From NCBI GenBank assembly GCA_907165135.1, contig OU015568.1, forward strand, positions 13,462,501-13,526,500: a stretch of 64,000 nt of DNA, written 5' to 3'. Positions 15,719 through 25,601 of the stretch are shown here, piece after piece (the stretch's first letter is position 1; each line of letters starts with the position of its first letter). Below the pieces are notes generated by a model that made no database searches, was not told the DNA's origin, and was given only the letters and a program-made list of their open reading frames with translations. This DNA is from Oikopleura dioica (lineage: Eukaryota > Chordata > Appendicularia > Copelata > Oikopleuridae). Position numbers and translations under genes: made by a program.

Positions 15719-15739
15719 AATAAATATTTTCTTTCGCAG
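15719..15739 (+). promoter_or_regulatory. UBR3-to-ESD junction: poly(A) signal and trans-splice acceptor
   Basis: AATAAA (15719-15724) is followed within 15 bp by TTTTCTTTCGCAG ending at 15739. A poly(A) signal packed against a strong 3' splice site is what an operon with spliced-leader trans-splicing looks like. ESD starts 88 bp further on. No SL RNA is in the window to prove it. Confidence 0.55.
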
Positions 15740-15827
15740 AACAAACAGACTCATATTTTATGTTCAAATAAATCTTGCGTATCTTGTTTCCACCCGCATA
15801 CTCAAAGAGTTGCATTTTAAGAGAAAC

Positions 15828-16797
15828 ATGGCGCAGGAAGTTTCGTCAAATAAGAGTTTTGGAGGAGTCCAGAAGGTTTACTCACATGAGGTACGATTTC
15901 TTTTGTGTTCTCTTCGTTGACGCTAATCTAAGAGTAAAGTCCTTGGATGTTCCATGAAATTTGCAGTTTATACTCCTCCAGGCGATGGGCCATTTCCTGT
16001 TCTTTGGTTTCTTTCTGGACTTACTTGTACTGAAGCCAATTGTGTCCAGAAAGGATCTTTCCAGCAAAGTGCGGCCGCCCAAGGAATCGGTAAGCTCTTT
16101 TTCGCGGTAATTTTAAGTTTACTCAATATTTAGTTGTCATTTGCCCAGACACCTCGCCACGTGGAATCGACATCGAAGGAGACAACGACTCCTGGGACTT
16201 TGGCACCGGTGCCGGCTTTTACGTCAACGCGACTGAGGAAAAGTGGAAGCCGTACAGAATGTACGAGTACGTGACCGAGGAGCTTCCATCTGTTTGCGCG
16301 GCACTTCTGGGCGACAAGGCCAATATGGCGAAGCAGTCAATTACCGGGCACTCCATGGGTGGTCATGGAGCGCTCATTTGCGCGATGAAGAATCCATCAA
16401 AATATCAATCAGTGAGCGCTTTCTCGCCCATTTGTGCGCCGATGAACTGTCCTTGGGGACAGAAAGCTTTCTCTGGCTACTTGGGCGAAGACAAGTCGAC
16501 TTGGGAAGCTTATGATGCGAGCAAACTTGCAGGTTTCAACTTGCTTCTTGAACCGTTTCTAAAATCTATCTTTCAGAAAAGTACAGTGGACCAAAGTTGA
16601 AGGTACTCATCGACCAGGGCTCCGTCGATGATTTTCTGATCAAAGGACAGCTTTTGCCCGAGCAGTTTGTTGCCGCTGCTCTCAAAAACGACCAGTTGGA
16701 AGTCGAATATCGCCTTCAAGAGGGATACGATCACTCCTACTTTTTTATTTCTTCTTTCATGAAAGACCACATTGAATTCCATGCAAAGTTCTTCTAA
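15828..16797 (+). CDS. ESD: S-formylglutathione hydrolase (esterase D)
   Basis: Cytosolic serine hydrolase that splits S-formylglutathione to formate and glutathione, the last step of glutathione-dependent formaldehyde removal. Four exons (15828-15890, 15933-16089, 16134-16532, 16577-16797) join in frame to about 279 residues, the family length. Key motifs are [11 protein letters not shown] at the start, [10 protein letters not shown] (oxyanion region), [19 protein letters not shown], the nucleophile elbow [11 protein letters not shown] with catalytic Ser, DQGSVDDF (acid) and [10 protein letters not shown] with the catalytic His. Nothing is missing. It sits between UBR3 and TXNDC17 with very short spacers and is probably co-transcribed with both. 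Confidence 0.95.
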
Positions 16798-16850
16798 TCT
16801 AACAAATCCTGATTCTCAAATTAATCTTATTTATTTTGACTTTCAGAATC
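16798..16850 (+). promoter_or_regulatory. ESD-TXNDC17 intercistronic spacer with trans-splice acceptor
   Basis: Only 53 bp separate the ESD stop from the next start. The spacer is a pyrimidine-rich tract ending TTTTGACTTTCAG at 16846, then AATC and ATG. There is no room for an independent promoter. The layout matches operon spacing known from larvaceans and nematodes. Confidence 0.65.
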
Positions 16851-17325
16851 ATGCCAAACCACGTCACAGGATACGCTGAGTGGCAAGAATTTGTTAAAAG
16901 TAACAGCGGGAAAGACATCTTCGCGCTCTTCTGTGGAGGCAAGGATGAAAATGGGAAGAGCTGGTGCCCGGACTGCGTCACTGCCGAACCTGTACGTTTT
17001 GCTTGTCGAATTATTTTCAGTAAGATGTTTAGGTTGTCCACGGCGAATTAGGAAGACTGCCGGAAGGCGCTGTTTTCGTACATGTCGACGTCGGAGGACG
17101 AACTTACTGGAAGAATAAAAGAACGACTTCCGAGTTGACCCTAAACTCAAGCTCACAGGAGTGCCGACACTCTTAAAATATGGCGAGAAGGTTCGATTTA
17201 CGCTCGTCAAATTTCTGACGCAACTCTTTTTGCAGTGCAGAGTTGAGTACGTATTTTAGAACAAACTGGTCGAAGACCAACTCTTCAAACCCGATCTGAT
17301 TCAAATGCTGTTTGAAGAAGAATAA
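16851..17325 (+). CDS. TXNDC17: Thioredoxin domain protein TXNDC17 (TRP14), frameshifted in this sequence
   Basis: Small cytosolic thioredoxin-like disulfide reductase. Exon 1 carries FALFCGGKDENGKSWCPDCVTAEP with the active site WCPDC. Exon 2 starts VVHGELGRLPEG and continues to GGRTYWKN; the last exon gives NKLVEDQLF and ends MLFEEE. Between TYWKN and NDFRVDPKLKLTG one base is missing in an A run near 17115-17119, so the annotated frame stops early at CRHS. Restoring one base gives family length and the conserved PTLLKYGEK block in the right place, so an assembly error or allele is more likely than a dead gene. Intron 2 must use the acceptor at TATTTTAG (about 17259). Its 53-bp spacer to ESD implies an operon. 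A poly(A) signal lies at 17438. Confidence 0.85.
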
Positions 17326-17656
17326 AGTCGCGGATTCAGCAATTCATTCACTTGTTCTGTATTCAAAAGCAATTCATTGACAAGCCTCTTCATTGTAGAT
17401 CTGTAAATCTGCACTGAAATTCTGCAATTCATCATCAAATAAAAACGTCTAACCGACCATGTGACCGCGAAACCAGAGACGAGTGGTTGAAACATTCGTC
17501 TTTGTTGCTTTTAATTATTGACTTTTTAAATATTACTTGATCGATAAATTACTGCTGCCTGGGGGCATCGTCGAGCAAGAATCTGAAGTGGCTCATATTG
17601 AGCAACTCTTTTGAAAGTTTGGGAGGACTCCAGAGCTTGATCCATAAAAGAGCCTA
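17326..17656. other. Intergenic after TXNDC17
   Basis: About 330 bp with AATAAA at 17438-17443 for the TXNDC17 3' end. I see no other feature; a further 5' exon of the next gene could hide here. Confidence 0.4.
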
Positions 17657-20600
17657 ATGAGATTTGAAAGGAAAAAGAGAGAAATTGCAGCGGCGCATAG
17701 AGCTTTAGCGGCGTATGGATTGAATGAAGGCGTAAATGGAGGTTTATAAAGTTAAATCAATGTCTGCTTTTCTGCAGAAACAATCAGTAAACCCCCTAAA
17801 GAATCATATATCATGCAGAGTAGAGGATGGGCAAAAGAAAAGCGATATCATTCTGATGGTTTGCTCGGCGTTTATGACTTTTTATGTTCATTTAGTAGGC
17901 GCCATTTGGAATTCAATGGGACGACATTTCACCAGAAGATATTTTGGAAGTCACTCTTGATGGAAAATGGCTTTGTGGTGAAAAATGGATTGATTTAGAT
18001 TTCATTAAAAGGGAGAGTGGTCTCCGTTTGCCCAAGCCGCCGTTTGCCCAAGTCGCCGTCTGCCCAAGTCGCCGTTTGCCCAACTTGGGCAGACGGAGAT
18101 CTTAGGCAAACGGCGATGTGAATTTTTTTAATTGATTGATCATAAAATGATAGAAGTAAGGCGACAATTTCATTATCATCACTTAGTCTGCTGGTTGCGC
18201 TCTGATTTGCAGAAACTTTCAGGTGAAAACAAAGGTTGTCCTGTGATGTCTTTTGAACGGTTATTAACCGTGGATCCTTGACAAGACCACCACAATTTTC
18301 TTACTTTTATATTGTTTTTCAATAGTTGTATCCGATTTTCGAATAAATTCTTGAGCATAAACACATAAATAAGAGACGAAATGAAAAAACAGTATCGTGG
18401 ACTCTACGGAAGCTTTCCGAATTATGACATCGTTTACATTGATAACGAAGAGCCTTCGTAATGGATGGTTTAATTATGAAAGTCGCTAAATTCTCAATAA
18501 AAGTACTAATAAACTATTCCCGGAAGAGTTAATCATTCATTATACTTGAAGTATATTCGGTCGGTCATTAGGTCGGTCATTCGGTATATTCCGAATATTC
18601 CGACGGTCCATAAATAGAGTTTCCTCACACTGCAGCCGCGAAGCGGACATTAGTTTTTTGATGAGCCAGAAAATATGCTTGACTTTGGTACCGGGTACCA
18701 ATTTGGTTCCGGCACCGTCCGTCTCCCGGAGGTTTTGGGAAAAGTTCCATCAGTTTTTCCCTTTTTCTCACTTCTCACAATGACTGTTTTCCCTAAGTTT
18801 CAATAAGAAACATTTCCAAAAATAGAACGGACCGAAAATGAATCACAAGAAACAGCATTATGGGAAAACATCAATTCAACCAAGTTGGGGATTAGCGCTT
18901 GTGAGGACTCGGCGCATCCATCGTTTCCTCAATGTGTAGGCCTCGGACGTAAAACTAGCGAATCTATCCTATCCTGCTAATTTTGATTTCATAATTAATT
19001 TCTTTAAGGGGGAGTATCACGCCTTTTTCAAAGTCGGTATTTTAATAATCTCTTTCCAGATTCTTGTAGCTTAGGCCTTGACTAACAAAAAAGATATTGA
19101 GTATTTTTAGAATTATTCAGAAAAAATACCCGAAAAACGACATTGAAACTTGCCCCGTCCCGCCTTATGACATTTTTCGAGGGCATTCTTGGTGAAAAAA
19201 TTTTTTATCAGAGTGTTTTTTTTACGTTTACATGCATTTTTTCTATCGAAGATGAATGTCCTTTTACAAAAAATACCATAAAATCTTTTTTTTTTTGACT
19301 TTTTTAATACGTATAGATTTCATGAAAATTTTCATTTTTGGTAACACTTTTTCAAAAAAAAAAATTTTGTTAAGAATTTCTTGGGCTCAGGAAAATTCCT
19401 TCAAAACAGCCTTAGATAAGGGTTTGAACTTTCTTAAACCAGTTAGAATTCCAGGATCCGACTTCATTTATTTAGAAAAATTTTAATCCTCCGAGAGCCC
19501 AAAATCGCGATTTTTGAAAAACGGGGTTGACTCTTAGCTCTCTACTGCCAAAACCGGTTGAGTAAATTCAAATCCGAGAAAAACAGCACTAGATATTGGT
19601 CATATCTATCGACCACAGGCGGAATTTTAGCGATATCTAAGGTGTGCTGGAAATGAGAGCAAGTCTCCGACCCCCCTTTAGCCCAAAATCCGTGATACTC
19701 CCCCTTAAGGACCCCCCCATCAAGATGAAAAAAGTCAAAATCTTCTAAGTTTTTTAGCTTTTTTGGGTAGTTTAGACGACGAGGAAGAACTTTTATTCAG
19801 AAAATTTTTTTGCTCTTTAAGAAAATTTTGTCAGAAATTTGCTCCGAAAATTAAAAATTTGCGTTTTAATTTTCATAAGAATCTTAAGCTCGCTATTTTT
19901 TAGTGATTATTAAGGGTAAACCCATCATAAAAACTATTTTTATCACAAAAAGGAGTACAAAAACATAATTAATAAGGCAATTTAGGGAATAAAAACTGAA
20001 AATATAAATCTGGAAATTCGCCTAAAATTCGACTGATTAAATTTTAAAGAGGCTTTCCTCCTAAAGTTCGTTAGCCAAAAACTCTCAAAAGGGGAACGGT
20101 CGCAGCTAAGGGCCTTAACTTTATCCTGAAAAAAAATTAAGGGTATACCCCAATTAAAAACCCGAAAAAAACCTTCACTAAGCAACCTTACCTTTAATGG
20201 CCTGTATAACCTTAAGTTTGATATCGAGATATCACCATAAAGGGAACGGTTGCAGGCGAGGGTTCGATCTAAAGCTTGCAGTTTAAATTAAGGGTATACC
20301 TAAGATAGTTTCCGAGAAAATCGTTCACTAAAGAGACGTATTTTGACGATTCTTGATGGGGGGGTCCTTAAATTGAATTATGATTATATTTTCAATTTGA
20401 TCGCCCTCTGCCCAAGATCGCCGTTTGCCCAAGTCTCCGTCTGCCCAAGTTGGGCAAACGGCGATCTTGGGCAGACGGCGACTTGGGCAAACGGCGACTT
20501 GGGCAAACGGAGACCACTCTAAAAGGGAGCCCAAACTGCTTTTGAACCAGCCCCTCGATGCCGCGTTCTATTTGCATTCACAAATTTACAAGGATCATCA

Positions 20601-21094
20601 AAATGTCAAAGGTAGATAGTCTTGAAAATGATACATCAACATTATTTCAAGCTGTCGTTCATACGCACTCTCTGAAATCAGCAGCACTTTCCTGTCTCCG
20701 CAATAATAGCATTCAACCAGTTCATCAAAACTCTTGTCGCTTCCTCTTGAACACCCTTTACGAAAATAAATATGACGGGATCGCAACGTCACAATCCGAT
20801 GAAGCCCAAAGGATATCCAATCTTCTCTTTCAAGCGCCGAACCGTGAAGTTCTCGTCCTCGCTAACCATGGAATTTTGACCTTTGGACAAACCCTTGCTG
20901 TAGCTTTCGATCATGCTTACTATTTTGAACGCGCTGTTGAAGTGCAGTTTTTGGCATTCAAAAGCGGCCCAGTAAAGCTTATCGATAAAGACACTGCAGT
21001 TAAAACTTCTAAACAGGTGGGAGGAGAAAACGTTCTTTTTCATTATTTTTTAAGCTTGAGCACAATAAAATCCCCTTCGCAATGGTTCACCTAG
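17657..21094 (+). CDS. Class II aldolase / adducin-head family protein, exon interrupted by a transposon
   Basis: Member of the class II aldolase/adducin N-terminal fold, which binds a divalent metal through histidines. Exons: 17657-17731 (AAAHRALAAYGLNEG), 17802-17858 (NHISCRVEDG), 17899-18013 continuing at 20521/20528-20611, and 20652-21016 or beyond. Visible motifs are APFGIQWDDISPEDILEV, the metal-site HTHS after AVV, QNSCRFLLN, YDGIAT, and VLVLANHGILTFG with the second His, all in family order. A 2,507-bp transposon with a 7-bp duplication splits the third exon at DFIKR|EPKLLL; without it the frame is continuous. The true C-terminus is unsure: read-through stops at 21094, while an intron to 21095 is also possible. 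The gene is either knocked out in this haplotype or the transposon is spliced out. Confidence 0.7.
19008..19704 (+). mobile_element. TTAA-flanked MITE (nested, left)
   Basis: 697-bp element with 14-bp perfect inverted ends GGGGGAGTATCACG and TTAA on both sides (19004-19007, 19705-19708). TTAA duplications are the mark of piggyBac-type transposition. AT-rich, with no coding frame. It is nested in the 2.5-kb transposon and touches the next element. Confidence 0.75.
19709..20367 (+). mobile_element. TTAA-flanked MITE (nested, right)
   Basis: 659-bp element with 17-bp inverted ends GGACCCCCCCATCAAGA and TTAA flanks (19705-19708, 20368-20371). The left TTAA is the same four bases as the right flank of the neighbouring element. 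The end sequence differs from its neighbour, so it is a separate family. No coding capacity. Confidence 0.75.
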
Positions 21095-21374
21095 AATCTT
21101 TTGTACGCAAATATTTTCTTGCTAATAAAACTGAATAAAAACTGTACAAAATGCGTTTTGTTCTCATTTGAACCAATGTCAGACTGTGAAAATATCAAAT
21201 CTGAGTCAATTCGAGAAAATCATATCGATAGACGCACCCGTAAAAGTCGATTTCTCGCATACGTTTGCTTTTAGTGGATTGCGATCATCATCAATTAACA
21301 TTTTGAGCTGGAGTGTACAAAAGGCTTCAAGGGTTTAACATTTCACGCTCTCTCTGTAAGCGAATTTGAGGGTG
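21095..21374. other. Aldolase 3' end and promoter region
   Basis: Overlapping AATAAA-type signals near 21124-21137 suit the 3' end of the aldolase-like gene. The rest leads to the TATA box at 21375. A final aldolase exon might begin at 21095 after CACCTAG. Confidence 0.4.
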
Positions 21375-21382
21375 TATATAAA
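21375..21382 (+). promoter_or_regulatory. TATA box of the EGF/ITIH-tail gene
   Basis: TATATAAA about 100 bp upstream of the start codon. A consensus TATA box is rare among the genes here and suggests a tissue-specific or strongly induced gene with its own promoter. Transcription would start near 21405. Confidence 0.6.
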
Positions 21383-21478
21383 CTACGATCGCTGCAGGTC
21401 TAATCATCAGAACACGCTAACTGACTTCTTGATAAAAGAAGGAGAATATTTTTGAGAGAAACCTTCATAACTAACCGA

Positions 21479-22572
21479 TATGAAACTTTTAAACTCACTC
21501 TTGCCACGGTCGTTTTCGGACAGGAAGAACGATATTTCAACGTAGAAACTACCAAGCCTCCAACAACTAATACTTGTAACGAGGATTGCGGCTTGTACGG
21601 AAGTTGCATTACTGATGCAGTCGGAAATAGCTACTGCTCATGTGACGACGGCTATGAAGATATCGCTGGTACCTGCGAAGATATCGACGAATGTTTGACA
21701 TCCCCTTGTCCAGCAACCAAGCCGGTTTGCGTCAACACTCTTGGAAGCTACACATGCAACACGATGGGCGGCGGGAGCAGCTATTTCAATGTCTACGCTG
21801 ACCCTCATTTCAAAGTATCTGCCCCTGGTCAGCCAACTCTGTGTTTCAACTTCCAAGGCAAAGATGGTGATATTTTCACACTGTTGAAAGACAATCTTCA
21901 TGATTTTACTGTCAACGCGAAATTCGGTGGCAATCAAAAGCACTCATGGATTGAGGAAGTTGGTCTGACGGTAGGAAAGCCACATGAAAATCGTGATTTT
22001 TATACTATTTAGACTCATTCCGGAACTACTGTTAAACTCTCGCCGAAGAACATTACTCTTGGCAAGAATGGCTCCAGGCAGCTCACGCTCATCTACAACA
22101 ACGTTGATGAGTGGGAATTCGGAGATGTTCTCATCCAGAGACACCACGACAGTCACGGCAAACACGTTGCTCTTATCCATCTTCGAGGTATGATATAATC
22201 ATCGATTCTCTCATTAAACAATATAAAAAAGATGGACCTACAATGCGCGTTCATGTTCACAAAGACCAGCTTGGATTCGAAGCATCTGAATCTGAGCAGC
22301 TCAACAACCCAGAAGGCATCGTCGGCACTCTCATGGCCAACAACGCTTACGAAATCAACGAAGAAGAGGAAACCATCAGGAGCAAATTTTGGCTCGCTGG
22401 AACCTCACAAAAGATTACAACAACAATGCCAATCATGAAAAACAAGGGATGCTATACACTTAGTAAAGATAATGTCAAATTCCTGCTGCCAGTGGAAGAC
22501 TTGAGACAAGACTCACTTTTTGATGTCAAAGAAGTGAGCCCAAAGATGATTGTCACTGCTGTGGAGAAGTAA
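21479..22572 (+). CDS. Secreted EGF-like protein with inter-alpha-inhibitor heavy chain C-terminal-like domain
   Basis: About 335 residues. After a Thr/Pro linker there are two EGF modules: CNEDCGLYGSC...YCSCDDGYEDI and a calcium-binding type DIDECLTSPCPATKPVC...GSYTC. The rest resembles the ITIH C-terminal domain: YADPHFKVSAPG, TLCFNFQGKDGD, FTVNAKFGG, then HKDQLGFEAS and GIVGTLM. Introns follow LT| at 21969 and R| near 22190, both GT-AG. The ATG at 21479 is one base out of frame with the rest: ATGAAACTTTTAAACTC lacks one T needed to read a signal peptide MKLFKLTLATVVFG, so a homopolymer deletion is likely. The protein probably acts outside the cell. A poly(A) signal lies at 22608. Confidence 0.65.
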
Positions 22573-22607
22573 AATTTGTATGTCTTTTATTTGTGTACAT
22601 ATCTTTT

Positions 22608-22613
22608 AATAAA
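22608..22613 (+). terminator. Polyadenylation signal
   Basis: AATAAA 36 bp after the stop of the EGF/ITIH-tail gene. The convergent sulfotransferase gene ends at 22660, so the two 3' ends nearly touch. Confidence 0.6.
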
Positions 22614-22659
22614 ATTGAACAATTTGATTCGGCGGTCGAACCACAACTATTTTCATACA

Positions 22660-24851
22660 TCATGTATCATTTAATTGCTTTTTCGTTTCAATAATTTGCA
22701 GACATCTTTTAAGATCATCAGCTTGGTCTAACTTTGGTGGCTCTCCGCTCTTGATCTTCTTTATGACTCTATAAAAGTGGAATTCATTTTCACATTGTCC
22801 CTTGTTCTCGCGGACAAGACTTAGAAATTCGTCTAAAGAAAGTGACGGAGTGTTTATTTTCACTGACGATGGCGCTAAAACAAGTCATGAAGAGGCTCGT
22901 ATTGTTATTTTATTACCGATCTTTTTCCGAGTTAGACCGCAGTCCAACTCATTGCTTTCGCATTTGTTAAATGTTTCCTTTGCAATGCGCAACTCGTCAT
23001 CGAATCTCTAAAAATGCTAAAATTATAATAATTTCCTCTTTTTACCTCTTTCCCAAAGGCTTGAATTTTTCGCTCAAACGAATGGTTAAAAAAGTCGTAC
23101 ATCATCAAATCAGCTTTGTTGAAATCACTGAAGATTTTGAGCTGTTCTTTGGTCAGTTCTGTCTTCTCGTATTCTCTGATATTTCTCGACGAGACATAAA
23201 GATCTTCGTATTCGCAACAAAGCATATGTTTTAGTAGGACAACTCCTTCCATAAAACGCTCCGCCAAGATCACCAGATCGAACTGTTTCTCCAATTTTTG
23301 GAGAGTTTCATGGACATAATTCGTGTCATTTAACCTGTCCAGATGCATTCCAAGCTCGAAGCTCTGCATATTGCTAACTCGGAATGACAGCGGATGATCA
23401 ATGCTGAAATTCTGTGGCATGGATTCTATCACCTCATTAGCTGTCGTTTGCTCACTTGATTTTCCTAGAAGTGAGCGATAAGGTTCTCCCCAGCAAACGA
23501 ATTCGCAGTTTTTTGCAAATTCCTGTCTATTGAAGAAACTCAGTGCAGACCGAAAGACATCAAGAGGATTTCTTATGGATGTGAAGGTTTTCACTTTTCG
23601 CCGATTTTTGTCAAGAATACTCGGCAAGTATTCCGGATTCCATCGAAAATGAAACGTCATCGCCAGCACAGGGTCATTCCTCATTGAACCTGACCAGCAT
23701 CGCTCATCAAATTTAGCTGGAAAACAACCTCCTAGGGGACCACTAAACGGCTCTTCTGATTCAACTCCGATAGTTTCGAGGAATTTCTCCGCCATTGCTT
23801 TTAGAGTGGAAGAGGCAGATTTATGCTTTCTCAGAAAAATAACGCCATCTTGTGGAGAACATTCATTTTTCCACAACATCAACGGGTCTTGGAAATAATT
23901 TCGAGGAAGTTTTCCTTGCTGGTTGGCTGCATAAGAAGCCTTATATCTATGTGCAGCATTCTTATTTTTGAGAATATCTTCTTCAAGGTATTCAAACTCG
24001 ACTTTCTTTCCACGAGAGTATTCACCTCTATTGAAAACAGGCTCATTCGCAAGCATTAAGAACTTCTTAAGAGCATCGATATTATAATCGCCTTGATCGA
24101 TCAACGATTCGCTAAAATATTCTATCGTCGGTTTCTGACTTTGCCGGTGAAATTGACCTTCGACATTCACTTTCCAAGAAATTTCTGGATCCCAATTGAT
24201 CTCGGTTTTGTAAAAGTCAAGTACTTTTTGAAGCTCAGCAGTTGCATTTCTCATTAAATCTTCGTAGTAAATGATTTTCACCTTCTTTCTCAGAAAAGAC
24301 ATATGATTGAAAACTTCGTATACCAGCTTTCGCCAGCGAAGTAGATTTTTCTTCGCGAATTGATCAAATAAACCGTCTTGAAAAATGGCCTCACTGGGAA
24401 TGCCAGTATGCGACTTGGTTCGTTTTCGTTTCCATTCTGCAACTGTCGCATCGTATGGATTTCGAATCAGGAGGATTGCTCCTTGCGCCTTTGAAAAATC
24501 AGCATGCTTGACACTATGCGTTTTTACAAGTGGAGTCTGTCCGTCTTCAAATCGGGTAGCTTCTCCAAGAAGTCCTCCGGAGATGAGAGCATCGTCGAAA
24601 TATGCGCTGCCAGTATAAAAACCAGTAGTTTCTTCGAATAGCTGTCTAAACCAAGTGTTTCCGCTTCCTGGCAATGAAACAAGAAGCATCAAAGGGAATT
24701 CATTTCTCTTGCCTAATTTCTTTCGGGAAATTAACTGCTTAGATTTTTCGCCAGAGGAATAAAGATTTTTGCTTTTCCTGAAGAAATGCAAAAGGCAAAT
24801 CGAGAAGACAGCGAAAAGAATAATAAAAAATATTATTTTGGATCGTTTCAT
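22660..24851 (-). CDS. Double sulfotransferase: WSCD-like domain fused to GAL3ST-like domain
   Basis: Type II Golgi membrane protein of about 703 residues in three exons (23046-24851, 22917-23007, 22660-22874). The preferred start, 24851, gives MKRSKIIFFIILFAVFSICL, a signal anchor; an in-frame start 33 codons upstream also exists. The first catalytic half has the PAPS-binding loop SLPGSGNTWFRQLF, TGFYTGSAY, VKTHS and the 3'-phosphate motif LIRNPYDATVAEW, as in WSCD-type sulfotransferases. The second half repeats the logic in galactose-3-O-sulfotransferase form: VIFLRKHKSASSTL, FTSIRNPLDVFRSAL, FDLVILAERFMEGVVLL and CEYEDLYV. Both PAPS loops keep the key Ser/Thr and Arg residues. Both halves sit in one uninterrupted 1.8-kb exon. 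The acceptor is unknown; glycans or glycolipids are likely. Confidence 0.8.
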
Positions 24852-25052
24852 TTTGAAACTCACGCGCTTAGATTTTTTGACATAACCGGTCTTCGCGATA
24901 ACAAAATGAATGCAACTGAAAGTCAAGCGAACCCGCTTCATCTTTGCCAAAATTTTTCAAAAACGGTTGTATGCAATCTTGGCGCAAATCAAGTGCTATC
25001 TGATTTGAAATCCGCGTAATGCACGACACTCGCCAACTAAAATCAGTTGAGA

Positions 25053-25601
25053 ATGGAGCAAAAACCGAAAATTAGAACTTTTTCAGCGCTGAACCGGACC
25101 CTTCCTGTCAGAAAGGTAGCTGTTTTGGAGCAAAAAGGGAGCCGAAGAGAACTATTCCAGTTGTAAACCGCGGCGTCCAGATCCAAAAGTAAGAACAACT
25201 TTCATTTGGTAAATGTAAATCTATTTTCAGGAGATCACCGCAAAGAAAAATTCCAGGAAAAGAGGAATTGATATTGATGCGGAAGAAAGCCCAGCAAAGA
25301 AGGCAAATATTGTGGACACTATGCCAAGAACTGGCAAAGCGAGAAAGAAGATAGAATTCTTCAGCAAAGGAGGAGACTGCGACAATTCGGTAAGAATACA
25401 ATAAAAAGGTCCTCAATTTGATATTCAATTAATTAGGAATGTCAGTCATGCAACCAAAAACAGCTCGAATATGAGATTCTTGAGGAAAAATACAACAACC
25501 TCAAGAAAATGGTCCAGAATTTCGGCAGAAACGTTGATCGATTCAGGAAGATCACAAACAACTCTAAGATCGAAAAACGAAGAGTCAAGAAAGCGATCTA
25601 A
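25053..25601 (+). CDS. Small basic coi­led-coil protein, unrecognised
   Basis: About 135 residues in three exons. Exon 1 reads MEQKPKIRTFSALNRTLPVRK; exon 2, from about 25232, has EITAKKNSRKRG, AEESPAKKANIVD and KKIEFFSKGG; exon 3, from about 25439, has ECQSCNQKQLEYEILEEKY, then heptad-like helix and a basic end KRRVKKAI. GT-AG introns keep the frame. The basic SPxKK patches and C-terminal coiled coil suggest a nuclear cell-cycle or chromatin protein, but no family motif is certain. It is followed by AATAAA near 25620. Confidence 0.5.

Larger units (their letters stand above)
18014..20520 (+). mobile_element. 2.5-kb non-autonomous DNA transposon with 16-bp repeat ends
   Basis: Flanked by a direct duplication AAAAGGG (18007-18013 and 20521-20527). 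Both ends begin AGAGTGGTCTCCGTTTGCCC in inverted orientation. Each end is about 100 bp of diverged 16-bp units of the form CGCCGTTTGCCCAAGT, first in one direction and then inverted, so each end can also fold on itself. No transposase frame is seen. The 7-bp duplication does not fit a well-known superfamily cleanly. The middle holds two further elements. It lies inside a coding exon of the aldolase-like gene. Confidence 0.85.

Noticed and set aside
18014-18116. CRISPR-like array of 16-bp units
   Set aside because: Units abut without spacers, invert, and form the ends of a transposon in an animal genome.
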